The position numbers and the translations under genes are program-made. A DNA stretch of 64,000 nt from Rhizomicrobium palustre (GTDB lineage: Bacteria; Pseudomonadota; Alphaproteobacteria; Micropepsales; Micropepsaceae), in assembly GCF_011761565.1 (NCBI RefSeq), contig NZ_JAASRM010000001.1, forward strand, positions 124,139-188,138, given 5' to 3'. Below are positions 50,253 to 60,430 of the stretch, in pieces; position 1 is the first letter of the stretch; each line of letters begins with the position of its first letter. Below the pieces are notes generated by a model. It saw only the letters and a program-made list of their open reading frames with translations, searched no databases and was not told the origin of the DNA.

Positions 50253-52763
50253 TCAACGCACTGCCAGACGCCGCTTGGCCGGTTTCACCCGAACCGAAAT
50301 GGCAGCTGGCGTTAGTGTTCCGTCTTCTGAAGCCGCCGCGATGTGGATGATACCCGGCTGATTTGTGGCCTGGACGATAATCTGCGCCAAGCCGTTGAAG
50401 AGCGAACGCCTCGGGTCCTTGTCGCTTTCCAGGCAGTTGGGGTCGCCATTGCCGACACCGATCAACCTGCCCGAACCTGAAACCCGGAAGGCTAGCTTGT
50501 TGCCCGCCGTCGGCACCGGACGGCCATGACTGTCGAAGGCCTCAACCCTGACCAGCACCACATCTTCGCCGTCTGCATTGATCTCTTTGCGATCCGTGGA
50601 GAGACGAAGCCGCGCTGCGCCTCCACTGGTTTCACGCTTTTCCACCAGCACGATGGTGTCGCCTTTATACCCGCGCGCCTCGATAACGCCCGGCTGATAC
50701 GCCACCTTCCACTGAACATGCCCGAGATGCGGCACGTTCTGGCGCCCAAGGCTTCTGCCATTCAGGAAAAGCTCGACGGACTCAAGGTTGGTATAGACCC
50801 AGACGGCAACATCTTGGCCTTCCTTGCCTTGCCAATTCCAGTGCGGGAAGAGGTGCAAGGACGGCTCCTTCCGCCACCACGCTTTGTAATAGTAGAAGTA
50901 GTCCTTCGGAAATCCGCACATATCGACGATGCCGAATTGCGAGCTGATGGAAGGCCAGCCATAAGGCGTCGGCTCACCACGATAATCGAAGCCGGTCCAG
51001 GCAAATCCCCCAGCCAGCCAGTCGCGCGTGCCGTAGAAATTCCACCAGGCTTCAGGCGTCTTTCCCCAATCGGCCGCGCCGTCATAGCTGTTCACGGTAT
51101 TGCGCTTTGGATCGGTAATGTACTCGCCGCGCGTGGAAAGTGCGCTCGAGGTCTCCGAGCCCACCACGGGGCGCTTGGGATGGCTGGCGTGGAATTTGTC
51201 GGGCCATTTCTCTTCGTTGTAGTTGAACCCGATCACATCGACCGCCTCAGACACGCCTTTCTCGTTATCCCCATTCACAGCGGTGGTCACCTGCCGGGTC
51301 GGGTCCAACTCATGGCAGCGGCGCACCATCGTGGCGGCGATCTTCTCGCCCTGCTCGGCCATTTTATCCTGCAGCAGCCACTCTTCATTGCCTATGGACC
51401 AGATGATGATCGACGGCGCATTGCGGTAGCGCTTGATCATGGCCTCAAGTTGGGCCATGCCTTCCGGGTTCGAATTCATCAGCCGCGTTTCGCACATCAT
51501 CATGACACCCGAGTGGTCACAGGCCTCCACCCATTCTGGCGCAGGCATATTGTGCGAAGTGCGCACGGCATTGCAGCCCATCTCGCGCAGCACCGACAGG
51601 CGGAAGTTTTGCAGCGCATCCGGTAAGGCGGCGCCAACACCGGCGTGATCTTGGTGATTGCAGGTGCCCTGGATTTTCACCACCTCGCCATTAAGCAGAA
51701 AGCCCTTATTCGCATCAAACTCCGCCGTGCGAATACCGAAGGAAACAATCTCCCCATCACGCTGCTTGCCGCCAGTCGAAACCGTTACGGCTGCCGTGTA
51801 GAGATTAGGGGTCTGCGGCGACCACAGAAGCGGATGGGGGACTGGCGCCGAGGCCGAGAATTCCGCCAATCCATCCGCTGGGACATCTTGCTCCGGGCTT
51901 TGCACCGTTGCGACCGTGGTGCCCGCCGCATCGCGGATCACCCATGTCACTTTCGCCCGCGTGGCCACGGCTTCGCGGTTCTCCACAATCGCGGTCAGCG
52001 CAAGGCTGGCAGTGTCGCCGTTCAAGGTTGACCGTACAACGCTTTCCCAGCGGCCCAGATGAACCGCATCGCTCTTAGTCAACCAAACATGGCGATAAAT
52101 ACCGGCGCCTTCGTAAAACCAGCCATCGCCGAAACTCGCATCAACCCGGATCGCGATAACATTCTTGCCGCCATACACGAGAAAATCGCTGAGGTCGAAT
52201 TGGAACGGCGCATAGCCATTGGTGTTGCGGCCGATGAAGCAGCCATTGACGAAAACGAGCACGTCGCGGAAAGCACCATCGAACGCGATCACAATCCGGC
52301 GCCCAAGCTCTGCCGCCGCGATGTCGAATTCGCGGCGATACCAGCCGACGCTGGTCTCAGGATAGCGCCGTCCAAGCGGCTTATAGCCATGGGATCTGAG
52401 CTGGCTGTCGCCTTTTGCGGTATCGTCTTTGACAAAGGGCAGTTCCACGGCCCAGTCGTGCGGCAAATCGAGCGGCCGCCACGCGGAGTCGTCAAACCCC
52501 AATTTTGCGAAAGAAAATTCGCCGGTCTTGGCAAAATCGCCCTGCCCCATACCGAAGCCGAGATCCTTCGCCGGATCGCTGCCGTGACCAAAAGTGAATT
52601 TCCAGCCGACATCGAACAGAAGCTGTTCACGGGGCGCGATTGCGTTTTCTGCTGCTGCGGGCATGGACGCGTTGGCGGCAGCGAGCGCTTGCCTTCCCAG
52701 CAGCGCCGGGGCCGACAAGGCGACACCGGTCGCGACGAGATCGCGGCGCGTGATCTGAACCAT
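50253..52763 (-). CDS. Exported GH2 beta-galactosidase
   Basis: An 836-residue enzyme with a Tat-type signal (ITRRDLVATGVALSAPALLGRQALA). ATG 52763 follows GGGAGG at 5 bases. The GH2 sugar-binding domain (PLDLPHDWAVELPF, GWYRREFDI, VFVNGCFIGRNTNGYAPFQFD) is followed by an immunoglobulin-like domain and the TIM barrel with the acid/base glutamate in WSIGNEEWLL and the nucleophile in PVVGSETSSAL. A C-terminal DUF4982-type region (WRKEPSLHLFPHWNW) suggests the polysaccharide-active subgroup. The GH29 gene precedes it by 17 bp, so both are in one operon. Beta-galactosidase is the most likely activity; beta-mannosidase and glucuronidase are less likely. Confidence 0.9.
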   Translation of the reverse strand: MVQITRRDLVATGVALSAPALLGRQALAAANASMPAAAENAIAPREQLLFDVGWKFTFGHGSDPAKDLGFGMGQGDFAKTGEFSFAKLGFDDSAWRPLDLPHDWAVELPFVKDDTAKGDSQLRSHGYKPLGRRYPETSVGWYRREFDIAAAELGRRIVIAFDGAFRDVLVFVNGCFIGRNTNGYAPFQFDLSDFLVYGGKNVIAIRVDASFGDGWFYEGAGIYRHVWLTKSDAVHLGRWESVVRSTLNGDTASLALTAIVENREAVATRAKVTWVIRDAAGTTVATVQSPEQDVPADGLAEFSASAPVPHPLLWSPQTPNLYTAAVTVSTGGKQRDGEIVSFGIRTAEFDANKGFLLNGEVVKIQGTCNHQDHAGVGAALPDALQNFRLSVLREMGCNAVRTSHNMPAPEWVEACDHSGVMMMCETRLMNSNPEGMAQLEAMIKRYRNAPSIIIWSIGNEEWLLQDKMAEQGEKIAATMVRRCHELDPTRQVTTAVNGDNEKGVSEAVDVIGFNYNEEKWPDKFHASHPKRPVVGSETSSALSTRGEYITDPKRNTVNSYDGAADWGKTPEAWWNFYGTRDWLAGGFAWTGFDYRGEPTPYGWPSISSQFGIVDMCGFPKDYFYYYKAWWRKEPSLHLFPHWNWQGKEGQDVAVWVYTNLESVELFLNGRSLGRQNVPHLGHVQWKVAYQPGVIEARGYKGDTIVLVEKRETSGGAARLRLSTDRKEINADGEDVVLVRVEAFDSHGRPVPTAGNKLAFRVSGSGRLIGVGNGDPNCLESDKDPRRSLFNGLAQIIVQATNQPGIIHIAAASEDGTLTPAAISVRVKPAKRRLAVR

Positions 52764-52780
52764 CAAAACCTCCCTAAAAT

Positions 52781-55051
52781 TTATTTGGCCGGATCAGACG
52801 GCAAAACGCTGATTTCGGCAATGCCCGCAACTTGGCCTTTAGCTAACTTCAGCGCGGTAAAACGGAAGTAGCGCGCCGTAACGGGCGCAAACGTGACCTC
52901 CTGAAGTGCCGGATCATTCGCAATATTACCGAAGCGATCATTGGCAATAACGGTTGTCCAGTTTCGCCCGTCGGTGCTGGTTTCGAGGCTATAGCTATCC
53001 ACGGCGCCAGACGCATCACTGCTCGGCAGATAGGAGAAGCCTCCAATCCGAAGCGCCCGCCCCATATCGACTGTCATGGACGCCGGCAGGGTTCCATTCT
53101 TTGCGTGCCACACGGTCGCCGAATTGCTGTCGATAGCGGCATTATCCTGGCTGCTGCCAACCAGCTTCCACCCTTTTGGCCTGAAGCCCGCGAAGCGACG
53201 GGAGGCGAGCATTCCAAGACGGCCGTCCTCCGCCACACACGCAGCACTCACCGTTCCACCCTGTTCCAAGGCAAGCGGGCCGCTATAGACGGGCGATTGC
53301 AACGTCGGCACCGATCCATCCGTCGTGTAGACGATCTTGAGGCCGTTGGAACTGTTGAGCGTGACCACACCATCCAGGCTGCGTTCGGATATGACCGGCG
53401 GCTGCACAATTTCGGCCTGCTTGAAGAGACCGATCTCGGCCAGCGAGGGTTCCAGCCGCGAGCTGGTAATACGAATGCGTATCCGATCGCTCGTCACAGG
53501 CTCATTCCAACGCAGCAGGCGCTTGTGGCCGATGGTGGTCTGCGCGTCCATCTGCTTCCAAGCGGAACCATCCCAAATATCGACGGCAAAGGCTTCGATC
53601 CGCTGCCCGCGATGATCCACGGCTTCCTGCAGCGAAACTACATCAAATGTTTTCGCCTTTGGGAGCGTCAGGATGAGCGTGACCTGTTTATGGCCCGGCG
53701 CGGCTGCCCACCAGCTGTCGAGATTTCCGTCAATTGCGCTTCCAGGTTCGTGTCCCTTGGCCGATGTATCGGCAGAGAGCGTCGCACCGGCTGCAAGGTT
53801 GTTGGCGAAGGTTTCGCGAATGACCTGTGCCATCAGCCGCAAAGAAGCGAGTTGATTTTCGGGAATGAGCCCACGCGTATCCGGCGGCAGATTGAGCAGA
53901 TAATTGCCGTTGCGGCCAACCGATTGGTAATAGAAGTCGATCAAATCCGATGCGGTCTTGACCCGCTTTTTCGGATGCCAGAACCAGCCATAGAGGATGG
54001 AGGTATTTACCTCCGCCGGGTACCACCACAAATGCGATCCAGGCACCAGCTTGGCCCGACTGCCCAAATCCTCGTCCTGCATATCGGGCCAATTGAAATT
54101 CTGCGGCGCAGTCGGCAAAGGAATAACGCTCCATTCCGTCTTCCGCCCTACGCCGCTTTCATTGCCAACCCAGCGTGCATCCGGGCCCTTCCCAAAAATG
54201 ATAGCGCCAGGCTGAAGCTTGCGGATGAGATCGTACCATGCGGTATAATCATAGGCTTCCTGTACGCTTGGATCCGGATTGGCGCCATCGAACCACACTT
54301 CCTGGACCGGTCCATATTCGGTGAGCAGCTCATAAAGCTGGTTGAGGAAATAGCGGTTGTAATCGTCGACCGTATAGCTATAGCGCGCGAAGCCCGGTGT
54401 CGCGGCACGCCCCTGCGAGGGATCGGATTGGAACCGCGCGGGGTCGGTCGGAATCACCGAGGGGCGCTTGGTGCTGCCATTGCCATATAACGGATTAGGG
54501 TTCTTGGGATTGGTCTTGAGCTGCCATAGATCGGCAGGCGAGAGATAGATGCCGAGCTTGAGACCATATTTGCGCGCCGCATCGGCGACTTCACGGACCA
54601 GATTTCCCTTGCCGCCGCGCCACGGACTCGCCGCCACCGAATGCTCGGAATAACGTGTCGGCCACAAATTCAGGCCATCATGATGCTTGGCGACCAGAAT
54701 GATCATCCGCCCGCCCGCCTCTTTCATCGAGCGTACCCACTGTTCGGCATCGAGCGCCGTCGGATTGAAGATGGCGGGGTCTTCGCGGCCGTCGCCCCAC
54801 TCCAGGCCACGGAAGGTGTTCGGCCCAAAATGCAGGAAGAACGTGTTCTCCAGCCGCATCCAAGCCTTCTGGTTTTCCCGCGGCAATACCTTGGCGGCCT
54901 TTTCCGCGATGACGGCATCGGAATCACCTGCTGCGATCACCTGGGTATCGCCATAGGCTAGCGGGGGCGTGCTTTTCGCACTCGCAAGCTGCCCGGCTGC
55001 CAAACATAACGCCGCAAATCCCACGGCAAGTCGCGTTGTTGAAGGCTTCAT
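52781..55051 (-). CDS. Exported GH29 alpha-L-fucosidase
   Basis: A 756-residue enzyme with a signal peptide (MKPSTTRLAVGFAALCLAAGQLASA). The GH29 barrel shows FFLHFGPNTFRGLEWGDG, LVAKHHDGLNLWPTRYSEHS and the nucleophile aspartate in VQEVWFDGANPDP near residue 250. After it come two accessory parts: a chitobiase-C-like module (IVYTTDGSVPTLQSPVY) and discoidin/F5-8-type C segments (SAIDGNLDSWWAAAPGHKQVTL and NSATVWHAKNGTLPASMTVDMG), carbohydrate-binding modules of the CBM32 kind. It would remove alpha-L-fucose from glycans. It follows GH39 by 51 bp. Confidence 0.92.
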   Translation of the reverse strand: MKPSTTRLAVGFAALCLAAGQLASAKSTPPLAYGDTQVIAAGDSDAVIAEKAAKVLPRENQKAWMRLENTFFLHFGPNTFRGLEWGDGREDPAIFNPTALDAEQWVRSMKEAGGRMIILVAKHHDGLNLWPTRYSEHSVAASPWRGGKGNLVREVADAARKYGLKLGIYLSPADLWQLKTNPKNPNPLYGNGSTKRPSVIPTDPARFQSDPSQGRAATPGFARYSYTVDDYNRYFLNQLYELLTEYGPVQEVWFDGANPDPSVQEAYDYTAWYDLIRKLQPGAIIFGKGPDARWVGNESGVGRKTEWSVIPLPTAPQNFNWPDMQDEDLGSRAKLVPGSHLWWYPAEVNTSILYGWFWHPKKRVKTASDLIDFYYQSVGRNGNYLLNLPPDTRGLIPENQLASLRLMAQVIRETFANNLAAGATLSADTSAKGHEPGSAIDGNLDSWWAAAPGHKQVTLILTLPKAKTFDVVSLQEAVDHRGQRIEAFAVDIWDGSAWKQMDAQTTIGHKRLLRWNEPVTSDRIRIRITSSRLEPSLAEIGLFKQAEIVQPPVISERSLDGVVTLNSSNGLKIVYTTDGSVPTLQSPVYSGPLALEQGGTVSAACVAEDGRLGMLASRRFAGFRPKGWKLVGSSQDNAAIDSNSATVWHAKNGTLPASMTVDMGRALRIGGFSYLPSSDASGAVDSYSLETSTDGRNWTTVIANDRFGNIANDPALQEVTFAPVTARYFRFTALKLAKGQVAGIAEISVLPSDPAK

Positions 55052-55102
55052 TTCAAAGGTCCAGAGCGGGAGTAAACACGAAATGGCGTGAACTCGCCCC
55101 CA

Positions 55103-56671
55103 TTAACGCGGGGCCTTTTCCAACCTGACGAGCACAACATCATTCTGCCGAAGCGCGATCGTGCGATGGAAGGTTCCATCTGCGCCAACCGTCACCGTCT
55201 CGCTGCGCTCCGGACTGTCGGCGGAGAGCCGCTGCAATTCGGCAACCTGATCCGCCGAGAGATCCTTGGGCATGCCCCACTTCAGATATTGTGTGTAAGC
55301 GTCATTAGCCGCGTATCCCGTGCGGTACACCGAAAGCCGGTAAGAACCCGGCGAAAGATTGGAGATATTCAGCTCGGCGGGCGCGACTGCCACAGACGGC
55401 CTGATTTTGCGGAAGAAGGGACGGTTGCTCTCCTTCTGGTCCGGCATTGTGTAATCCCAGATGAGACCGGCGAAGCCGTTCTCGGTCTTGGTCAGAACCG
55501 ATCGTGTATCGGCGCCAATCAGGGCCTGAGCTCCGAGTTGGTTGAGGTATTTGTACGCGAAAAATGCCGCCTTGCGGATGCCCTCGCGATTGACCAGACC
55601 GAAGCCGCCATGGAATGACGAAGGCGGCGGACCAGCCTCCTCGAACAGATCGGTATAGGTCCAGTAGCTCATCGACTGGGCCCCACCTTCGGTCTTCTTC
55701 AGCTTGTCGAGGATGAAGGCCGCGCTCAGATAATCGTCGTGAATTGGGTCGCGCGGATTATAACTCGTGCTCCACTCCGTGAAATAGAGCGGCAGGCCGG
55801 GCGCATCAGCCTGAATCTCGCGGCGTACATTCCAAACATCATTGCTGATCGACCCCGGCTGCGGCGCCAGCTTATTGTCGCCCTCGCCTTTTTCGTCGAG
55901 AAAACCCCCATTAACACCGTAAGCATGGGTAGTAATAAAATCGACGGCGGCACCAGATTCTTTTGTGTGGGCGAGAAATTCTGGAACCCAGGCTGCGCCA
56001 GCCGTCGAGGGGCCGCCGATCAGCAATGCCGGATCGACCGCTTTAATCGCCTTCGCAGTCACATCATAGAGTTTGAAATAGGTCTGCTGATTACCGTCGG
56101 TCCAGAAACCGTCCAGGTTCGGTTCGTTCCACACCTCGAACCGCCATGAGCGCACCTCGGCCACACCGAAGCGAGTTTCCAGATGGCGCGCGAAGGCCGT
56201 CATAAAGTCCGACCACTTGCCCCAATCTTTGGGCGGCGAACCATTGCCCTGCCAATAGAAGATCGTTTTGGTTCCACTGGCCAAATCATGCGGCATAAAA
56301 CCAATCTCGACAAACGGCTTCATGCCCGTCTTCAGGATCGCATCGTAGACCGCATCGATCTTGTCGAAATTATAGACAGGCTTGCCGTTCACTTCATGAT
56401 AGGCATCCATATCGTCGTGCAGGATGCCGTGGAAACGAATGAACTTGAACCCGATTTCATCATGCACCAGCTTCAGCTGGGCGAGATTATCGGGCCGCAG
56501 CAGAATACCGGGATGATCGGCACCAACACAGTCCTGCCAAGCCATGTCGCGCTGCCCGGCCACCATGTTCATATCTAAAGAAAACTGGCGCGCGGGCGGC
56601 TGCGCCATGAGAGGCAGCGTCATGAAGGCAGCTGCGGCCAGGCCTAAAAGCGTACGACTAGAATAGATCAC
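55103..56671 (-). CDS. Exported GH39 glycosidase, beta-xylosidase-like
   Basis: A 522-residue enzyme starting at GTG 56671, with GGGAGGGAAC just upstream. A signal peptide (SSRTLLGLAAAAFMTLPLMAQ) is followed by the GH39 barrel: FKFIRFHGILHDDMDAY, acid/base glutamate in WRFEVWNEPNLDGFW near residue 175, and the nucleophile in PLYFTEWSTSYNPRD near 290. A beta-sandwich ends the protein. GH39 holds beta-xylosidases and alpha-L-iduronidases; the EVWNEPNL and TEWSTSYN contexts fit the first better. First gene of the four-glycosidase operon. Confidence 0.9.
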   Translation of the reverse strand: MIYSSRTLLGLAAAAFMTLPLMAQPPARQFSLDMNMVAGQRDMAWQDCVGADHPGILLRPDNLAQLKLVHDEIGFKFIRFHGILHDDMDAYHEVNGKPVYNFDKIDAVYDAILKTGMKPFVEIGFMPHDLASGTKTIFYWQGNGSPPKDWGKWSDFMTAFARHLETRFGVAEVRSWRFEVWNEPNLDGFWTDGNQQTYFKLYDVTAKAIKAVDPALLIGGPSTAGAAWVPEFLAHTKESGAAVDFITTHAYGVNGGFLDEKGEGDNKLAPQPGSISNDVWNVRREIQADAPGLPLYFTEWSTSYNPRDPIHDDYLSAAFILDKLKKTEGGAQSMSYWTYTDLFEEAGPPPSSFHGGFGLVNREGIRKAAFFAYKYLNQLGAQALIGADTRSVLTKTENGFAGLIWDYTMPDQKESNRPFFRKIRPSVAVAPAELNISNLSPGSYRLSVYRTGYAANDAYTQYLKWGMPKDLSADQVAELQRLSADSPERSETVTVGADGTFHRTIALRQNDVVLVRLEKAPR

Positions 56672-56960
56672 CCGTTCCCTCCCGCACTCTTCGAGAGACG
56701 TTCAGACAAGACTTCCCGCTAAAGCCGACCGGACGCATGCGCGGCCAGCAAGCACTCTATGGCAAGTCTTCGGTGGCCATGACCCAGCCACATCCGAAAT
56801 CTCTTCCCTTTGCGCCGTACTTCGGTCGGTCGGCGCATTTATATGACATCTACTATAGAGCTCGCGCGATGACCTCTGGAAAATGTTCCGGGGTGGATTT
56901 GGGATATGCAGAGAGGACTGGGCCTGACATGAACCGGACCACCTAAGTTGCAGGCACGCC
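56672..56960. other. Intergenic region upstream of the glycosidase operon
   Basis: 289 bp with no supported gene; must hold the glycosidase operon promoter. An AT-rich stretch at 56839-56860 (minus strand, CTATAGTAGATGTCATATAAAT region) is a possible promoter. An 18-base word at 56880-56897 recurs with two changes at 63942-63959. Confidence 0.5.
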
Positions 56961-57749
56961 TTACAAAGACTGGCCTAGACGCTTTTCAACTTCTGCCCGA
57001 AAATTCCTGCTCAATGTCAAACGCGTTCCATCGCGCAACAAAACCTCGAACTCCCCGTGAGAGATGGGCTCAAGATGCGTAATCGCCCTGATATTAACGA
57101 CACTCGACCGATGTATGCGCACAAAGCGCATTGGATCGAGGCGCTTCGTGACGGCGGCCAGTGACGAGCGGTAGACGCACTCCTTGCCCTGGAAATGCAA
57201 ATTGACATACACCCCCGCCGCCTCGATCCAATCGATCTCGGAGGCCATGAGCAGCTTGGTCACACCACCCGTTTTGATCACCAGCCAGTCCCATAATACA
57301 CCCGACGCTTCGCGCTTGGACACAAGCCCCATGACATTCGGGCCAATGCTTTTGCAGTCCGAATTGCGAAGACGGGCCTTCGCGCGCGCCACGGCTTGAT
57401 GGAAACGCTTGTCGCCGAAAGGCTTCAAGAGATAGTCCACCGCATCTGCCTCAAACGCCTTAAGCGCATACTGGTCATAGGCGGTGACGAAGATCGTCAA
57501 AGGCATGAGATCGCTGCCGATGGCGTCGATTACGCCAAAGCCGTCGACCTCCGGCATTTGCACATCCAGGAATATGATATCGGGCTTTTCACTTTCGATC
57601 GCCGCGACGGCAGCCAAGCCGTTCTCGGCTTCGGAAATAGTGCTGATTTCAGGATCGTCAGAGAGCAAATCATGCAGGCGCCGGCGAGCTGGCGCCTCAT
57701 CATCTACAAGAAGAACTCTGAACGCCTTAAGCCGCTGCTGTTCCATCAT
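56961..57749 (-). CDS. LytTR-type response regulator
   Basis: A 262-residue regulator. Paired ATG codons at 57749/57746 follow GGAG; upstream codons in the frame overlap the kinase gene and lack a site. The receiver has RVLLVDDEAPARRRL and the phosphorylated aspartate in IIFLDVQMPEVDGFG, with YLLKPFGDKRF. The LytTR DNA-binding domain follows (WLVIKTGGVTKLLMASEIDWIEAAGVYVNLHF, RIHRSSVVNIRAI, LTLSRNFR). It overlaps the kinase end by 23 bp. The glycosidase operon starts 290 bp downstream, so that operon and the TonB receptor are the obvious targets. Confidence 0.93.
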   Translation of the reverse strand: MMEQQRLKAFRVLLVDDEAPARRRLHDLLSDDPEISTISEAENGLAAVAAIESEKPDIIFLDVQMPEVDGFGVIDAIGSDLMPLTIFVTAYDQYALKAFEADAVDYLLKPFGDKRFHQAVARAKARLRNSDCKSIGPNVMGLVSKREASGVLWDWLVIKTGGVTKLLMASEIDWIEAAGVYVNLHFQGKECVYRSSLAAVTKRLDPMRFVRIHRSSVVNIRAITHLEPISHGEFEVLLRDGTRLTLSRNFRAEVEKRLGQSL

Positions 57750-58878
57750 CCCCTGCTCCAGAAAATCGCAACGGCACGCGCATAACAACGGCTACGCCAC
57801 CAACATCACGGCTCCCGATCCAGAAGGAGTGTCTTGTTCCGGGATAAAGCCCGGCAAGACGCTCGCGAGTTGCCCGAATCCCGAGCCCCTTGGCATTTTC
57901 GAGATTGCAGCCGTTCGACAGCCCCACTCCGTCGTCCACCACCACAATTTGCAGTATGCCGCCTTCCCGCATCGCGGATATGTTCACACAGCCTCCCTGC
58001 GCACGTTTTCCAAGGCCATGACGTATAGAGTTTTCGACAATCGGCTGAAGCAACATGCAGGGCACCATCGCTTCCATCAACTCTGGCGGAATGTCCATAC
58101 CGGTCTGAATACGGTCTCCGAACCGCACCCTCTGAATCGCCAGATAATGTTCAAGCAGGATGATCTCCTGTGCCAGCGATATTTCCTGGTTATCTTTGTA
58201 GTCAAGCGAGAGACGAAGCAGAGCCCCGAGATCCTCGATCATATCCCGCGCCAGCTCCGGGTTTGAGATCACTTCAGAAGATATCGTATTCAGGGCATTG
58301 AACAGGAAGTGCGGCTCGAGCTGCATCCGCAGCGTGTTGAGATGCGATTCCAAAAGCCGCCTCTCAACGCGCTCCAGTTCGATCTGCCCTTGCATGAAGC
58401 TGCGGTGATATCGAAGCGCCTCCAACATTCCGATAATGGCGAAGCTCATCAGCCAGCCGCCGAGGAAATAGTAGGTGACGAACTCCGGCGTTCGAAGCGG
58501 GTTCCACCAAATCTGGGGGTCGGCATACAGCAAAAAAGCCGTCAAATAGACGTGAACGAAACTGAAAGGACCACTCAACAGCAGGAAAATGGCAACGCGC
58601 AGCACTGGCCTGCCGTCATAACGCGAAAGTACACGATCCACATACAGAAACAGGGGAGTTAGCAACGCCCATGCCCAATACTCAATCAGCTTGTTGATGA
58701 CATTCGGCCAATCAAACTTTGCGACAGCATGCGGTACAGCCATCAGCAAGCCGATGAATGTCCACCCAAGAAAGACCAGCAGTACCTTTTGCCAGCGCGA
58801 CAGGCGCCCCACAGCAACTCCCCCGGTTGAAGCTATTGGCTTTGCCGCTCCCAGTCTTACGCTTCCGGTCAGGTCCAT
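57727..58878 (-). CDS. LytS-like membrane histidine kinase
   Basis: A 383-residue kinase. Four to five membrane helices (about residues 30-155) are followed by the LytS/YehU-type kinase core: MQLEPHFLFNALNTISS with the phospho-accepting histidine near residue 190, PCMLLQPIVENSIRHGLG, and the nucleotide box VDDGVG and GLGIRATRERLAGLYPG. No periplasmic sensor domain is evident, so it may read a membrane or partner signal. The end overlaps the LytTR regulator. ATG 58878 is used; a TTG at 58899 is an alternative. Confidence 0.9.
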   Translation of the reverse strand: MDLTGSVRLGAAKPIASTGGVAVGRLSRWQKVLLVFLGWTFIGLLMAVPHAVAKFDWPNVINKLIEYWAWALLTPLFLYVDRVLSRYDGRPVLRVAIFLLLSGPFSFVHVYLTAFLLYADPQIWWNPLRTPEFVTYYFLGGWLMSFAIIGMLEALRYHRSFMQGQIELERVERRLLESHLNTLRMQLEPHFLFNALNTISSEVISNPELARDMIEDLGALLRLSLDYKDNQEISLAQEIILLEHYLAIQRVRFGDRIQTGMDIPPELMEAMVPCMLLQPIVENSIRHGLGKRAQGGCVNISAMREGGILQIVVVDDGVGLSNGCNLENAKGLGIRATRERLAGLYPGTRHSFWIGSRDVGGVAVVMRVPLRFSGAGDDGTAAA

Positions 58879-58989
58879 TTCGAGTAACCGCCCGTACAAT
58901 CGTTCGCCCTAACCGTAACCCAGCCAATTATCGACGCTAATCTCCCTTTCGTCGCAGCCCAAGCAGGTCCGGCAAGCACCCAACCTATT

Positions 58990-60336
58990 TCAACCTTCAC
59001 GGAGCGCATTCCTCAGCGGCTCGAGAAAAGGCTGATAAGGTGCGGCCCGCCCCACCGCGCGGGCATAGAGCGGCTCGCGTACCTGAGCAGCGCTCAATGT
59101 GTGGACCACACGATCTGTACGATAGAAATCGAGACAATCGGGATTCCACTCAAGCCCGACATGGGCGACGATGCGGCGGGCCTCAGTTTCGAAGTCTGCG
59201 ACCAGCCTTTCATAGGAGACATCGAGGATGGTTCCGGGCGGCAACACGCGGTGCCAATGTTCCATCAATACCGCATAACCGCGATAATACCTGCCCAACT
59301 CGCCAAGATCGTAACTGTAGTCGATCTGCTGCGAGAACAGATTGGCAAAGCAGGAAAAGCAGGTATCCAGCGGATCGCGTTTGACGTGCAGTATCCTCGC
59401 CCTGGGCAGCACAAGATGGATAAGGCCCGCGAGAACAAAATTCGTCGGCAACTTGTCGACGATGCGCGCAGCCTCTGGCGCATGCGTTTTCAGCCGTGTG
59501 GCGTAAGTGCCCCCAAAACGGCGTAAATCCGCAGGCTTTAGCGCGGCAAGCGAATGAGGAAAATCTGCACCCAGAAGGCCCTGCCCCAAGAATTGATGCA
59601 GATAAAGTGGCTCACCGGCACCAAACACCTTGGGGTGGCTGGCGAGAATCTGCTCCACCAGCGTCGTGCCGGAACGTGGCATTCCAATCACAAAGATGGG
59701 CACATCAGATGGGTCACCCACGCCATGAAACGCGGCAATAGCCTCGGGCGTGAAGACGTCCTGCATGGCCTGAAACAGCCCCAGCCACATCGCCTCGTCA
59801 TACTGGATTTGGGCGCGGCGCAAGAGGTTTCCCGCGGCGAAATGGTGAAAAGCCTCTTCAACACGACCAAGATCGTCATAGGCTTTACCCAACGCGAAAT
59901 GCAGCTCGATTTTTTCGACATCGCTTAGCCGGTAGATGTTCTTCGCCAGCATTTCTAACTTGTCGAGATAGAAATCACCCGGCCGAAACCGCACGAGGCG
60001 CGAAAGGCCATAATAATGGTGCACCGCGGCCGGGGCGAGCGCTATCGCCTCCTCGAAAGCACGCCGCGCCTCGTCAATTCGGCCAAGCTGCTCTAAGGAT
60101 TGCGCTGCCAAGTGGTAATATTCCGGCCTTTTACCATGGTGTCGCCGCGCCTTTTCGCAGACCTCAAGCGCATCCGCCGCCCGCCCCATCGCATTGAGGG
60201 TGATCACCATTGCTCGCATGGCATCATACTGGTTGGGAGCCTGGGCGAGAATTCTCTCGAAGCAAATCAGCGCTGCATCGTACCGGCCGACATCAAAGAA
60301 GCGTTTGCCGGTCAGAAGGTCGTCTGCGAGACTCAT
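58990..60336 (-). CDS. TPR-repeat sulfotransferase
   Basis: A 448-residue protein. ATG 60336 follows GGGAGC at 6 bases. The N-terminal half holds TPR-like helical repeats (GRYDAALICFERILAQAPNQYDA, GRIDEARRAFEEAIALAPAAVHHY, LGKAYDDLGRVEEAFHHFAAGN). The C-terminal half is a sulfotransferase: the PAPS phosphosulfate loop in VIGMPRSGTTLVEQILASHP near residue 225 and the 3'-phosphate site in VKRDPLDTCFSCFANLF. It would move sulfate from PAPS to an unknown acceptor. Such TPR-sulfotransferases often sit next to TonB receptors in Caulobacter-like genomes. It lies after the receptor terminator and before the two-component pair. Confidence 0.88.
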   Translation of the reverse strand: MSLADDLLTGKRFFDVGRYDAALICFERILAQAPNQYDAMRAMVITLNAMGRAADALEVCEKARRHHGKRPEYYHLAAQSLEQLGRIDEARRAFEEAIALAPAAVHHYYGLSRLVRFRPGDFYLDKLEMLAKNIYRLSDVEKIELHFALGKAYDDLGRVEEAFHHFAAGNLLRRAQIQYDEAMWLGLFQAMQDVFTPEAIAAFHGVGDPSDVPIFVIGMPRSGTTLVEQILASHPKVFGAGEPLYLHQFLGQGLLGADFPHSLAALKPADLRRFGGTYATRLKTHAPEAARIVDKLPTNFVLAGLIHLVLPRARILHVKRDPLDTCFSCFANLFSQQIDYSYDLGELGRYYRGYAVLMEHWHRVLPPGTILDVSYERLVADFETEARRIVAHVGLEWNPDCLDFYRTDRVVHTLSAAQVREPLYARAVGRAAPYQPFLEPLRNALREG

Positions 60337-60373
60337 GATGGCTCCCGGATACGCGCGTGACGACGGTATATCC

Positions 60374-60410
60374 AAAAAAACGCCCCCTGGAGTTACTGCC
60401 AAGGGGGCGC
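60374..60410 (-). terminator. Intrinsic terminator after the TonB receptor
   Basis: On the minus strand, GCGCCCCCTTGG and CCAGGGGGCG form a 10-bp stem with an 8-base loop, followed directly by seven T residues. Ends the receptor transcript, whose stop codon is at 60431. Confidence 0.93.
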
Positions 60411-60430
60411 ACGGCATTCAAGTCATAAAA

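Noticed and set aside
53105..54490. A 461-codon plus-strand frame over the GH29 fucosidase
   Set aside because: Same reasoning: antisense to a well-supported enzyme, arginine/histidine-rich, no recognisable domain.
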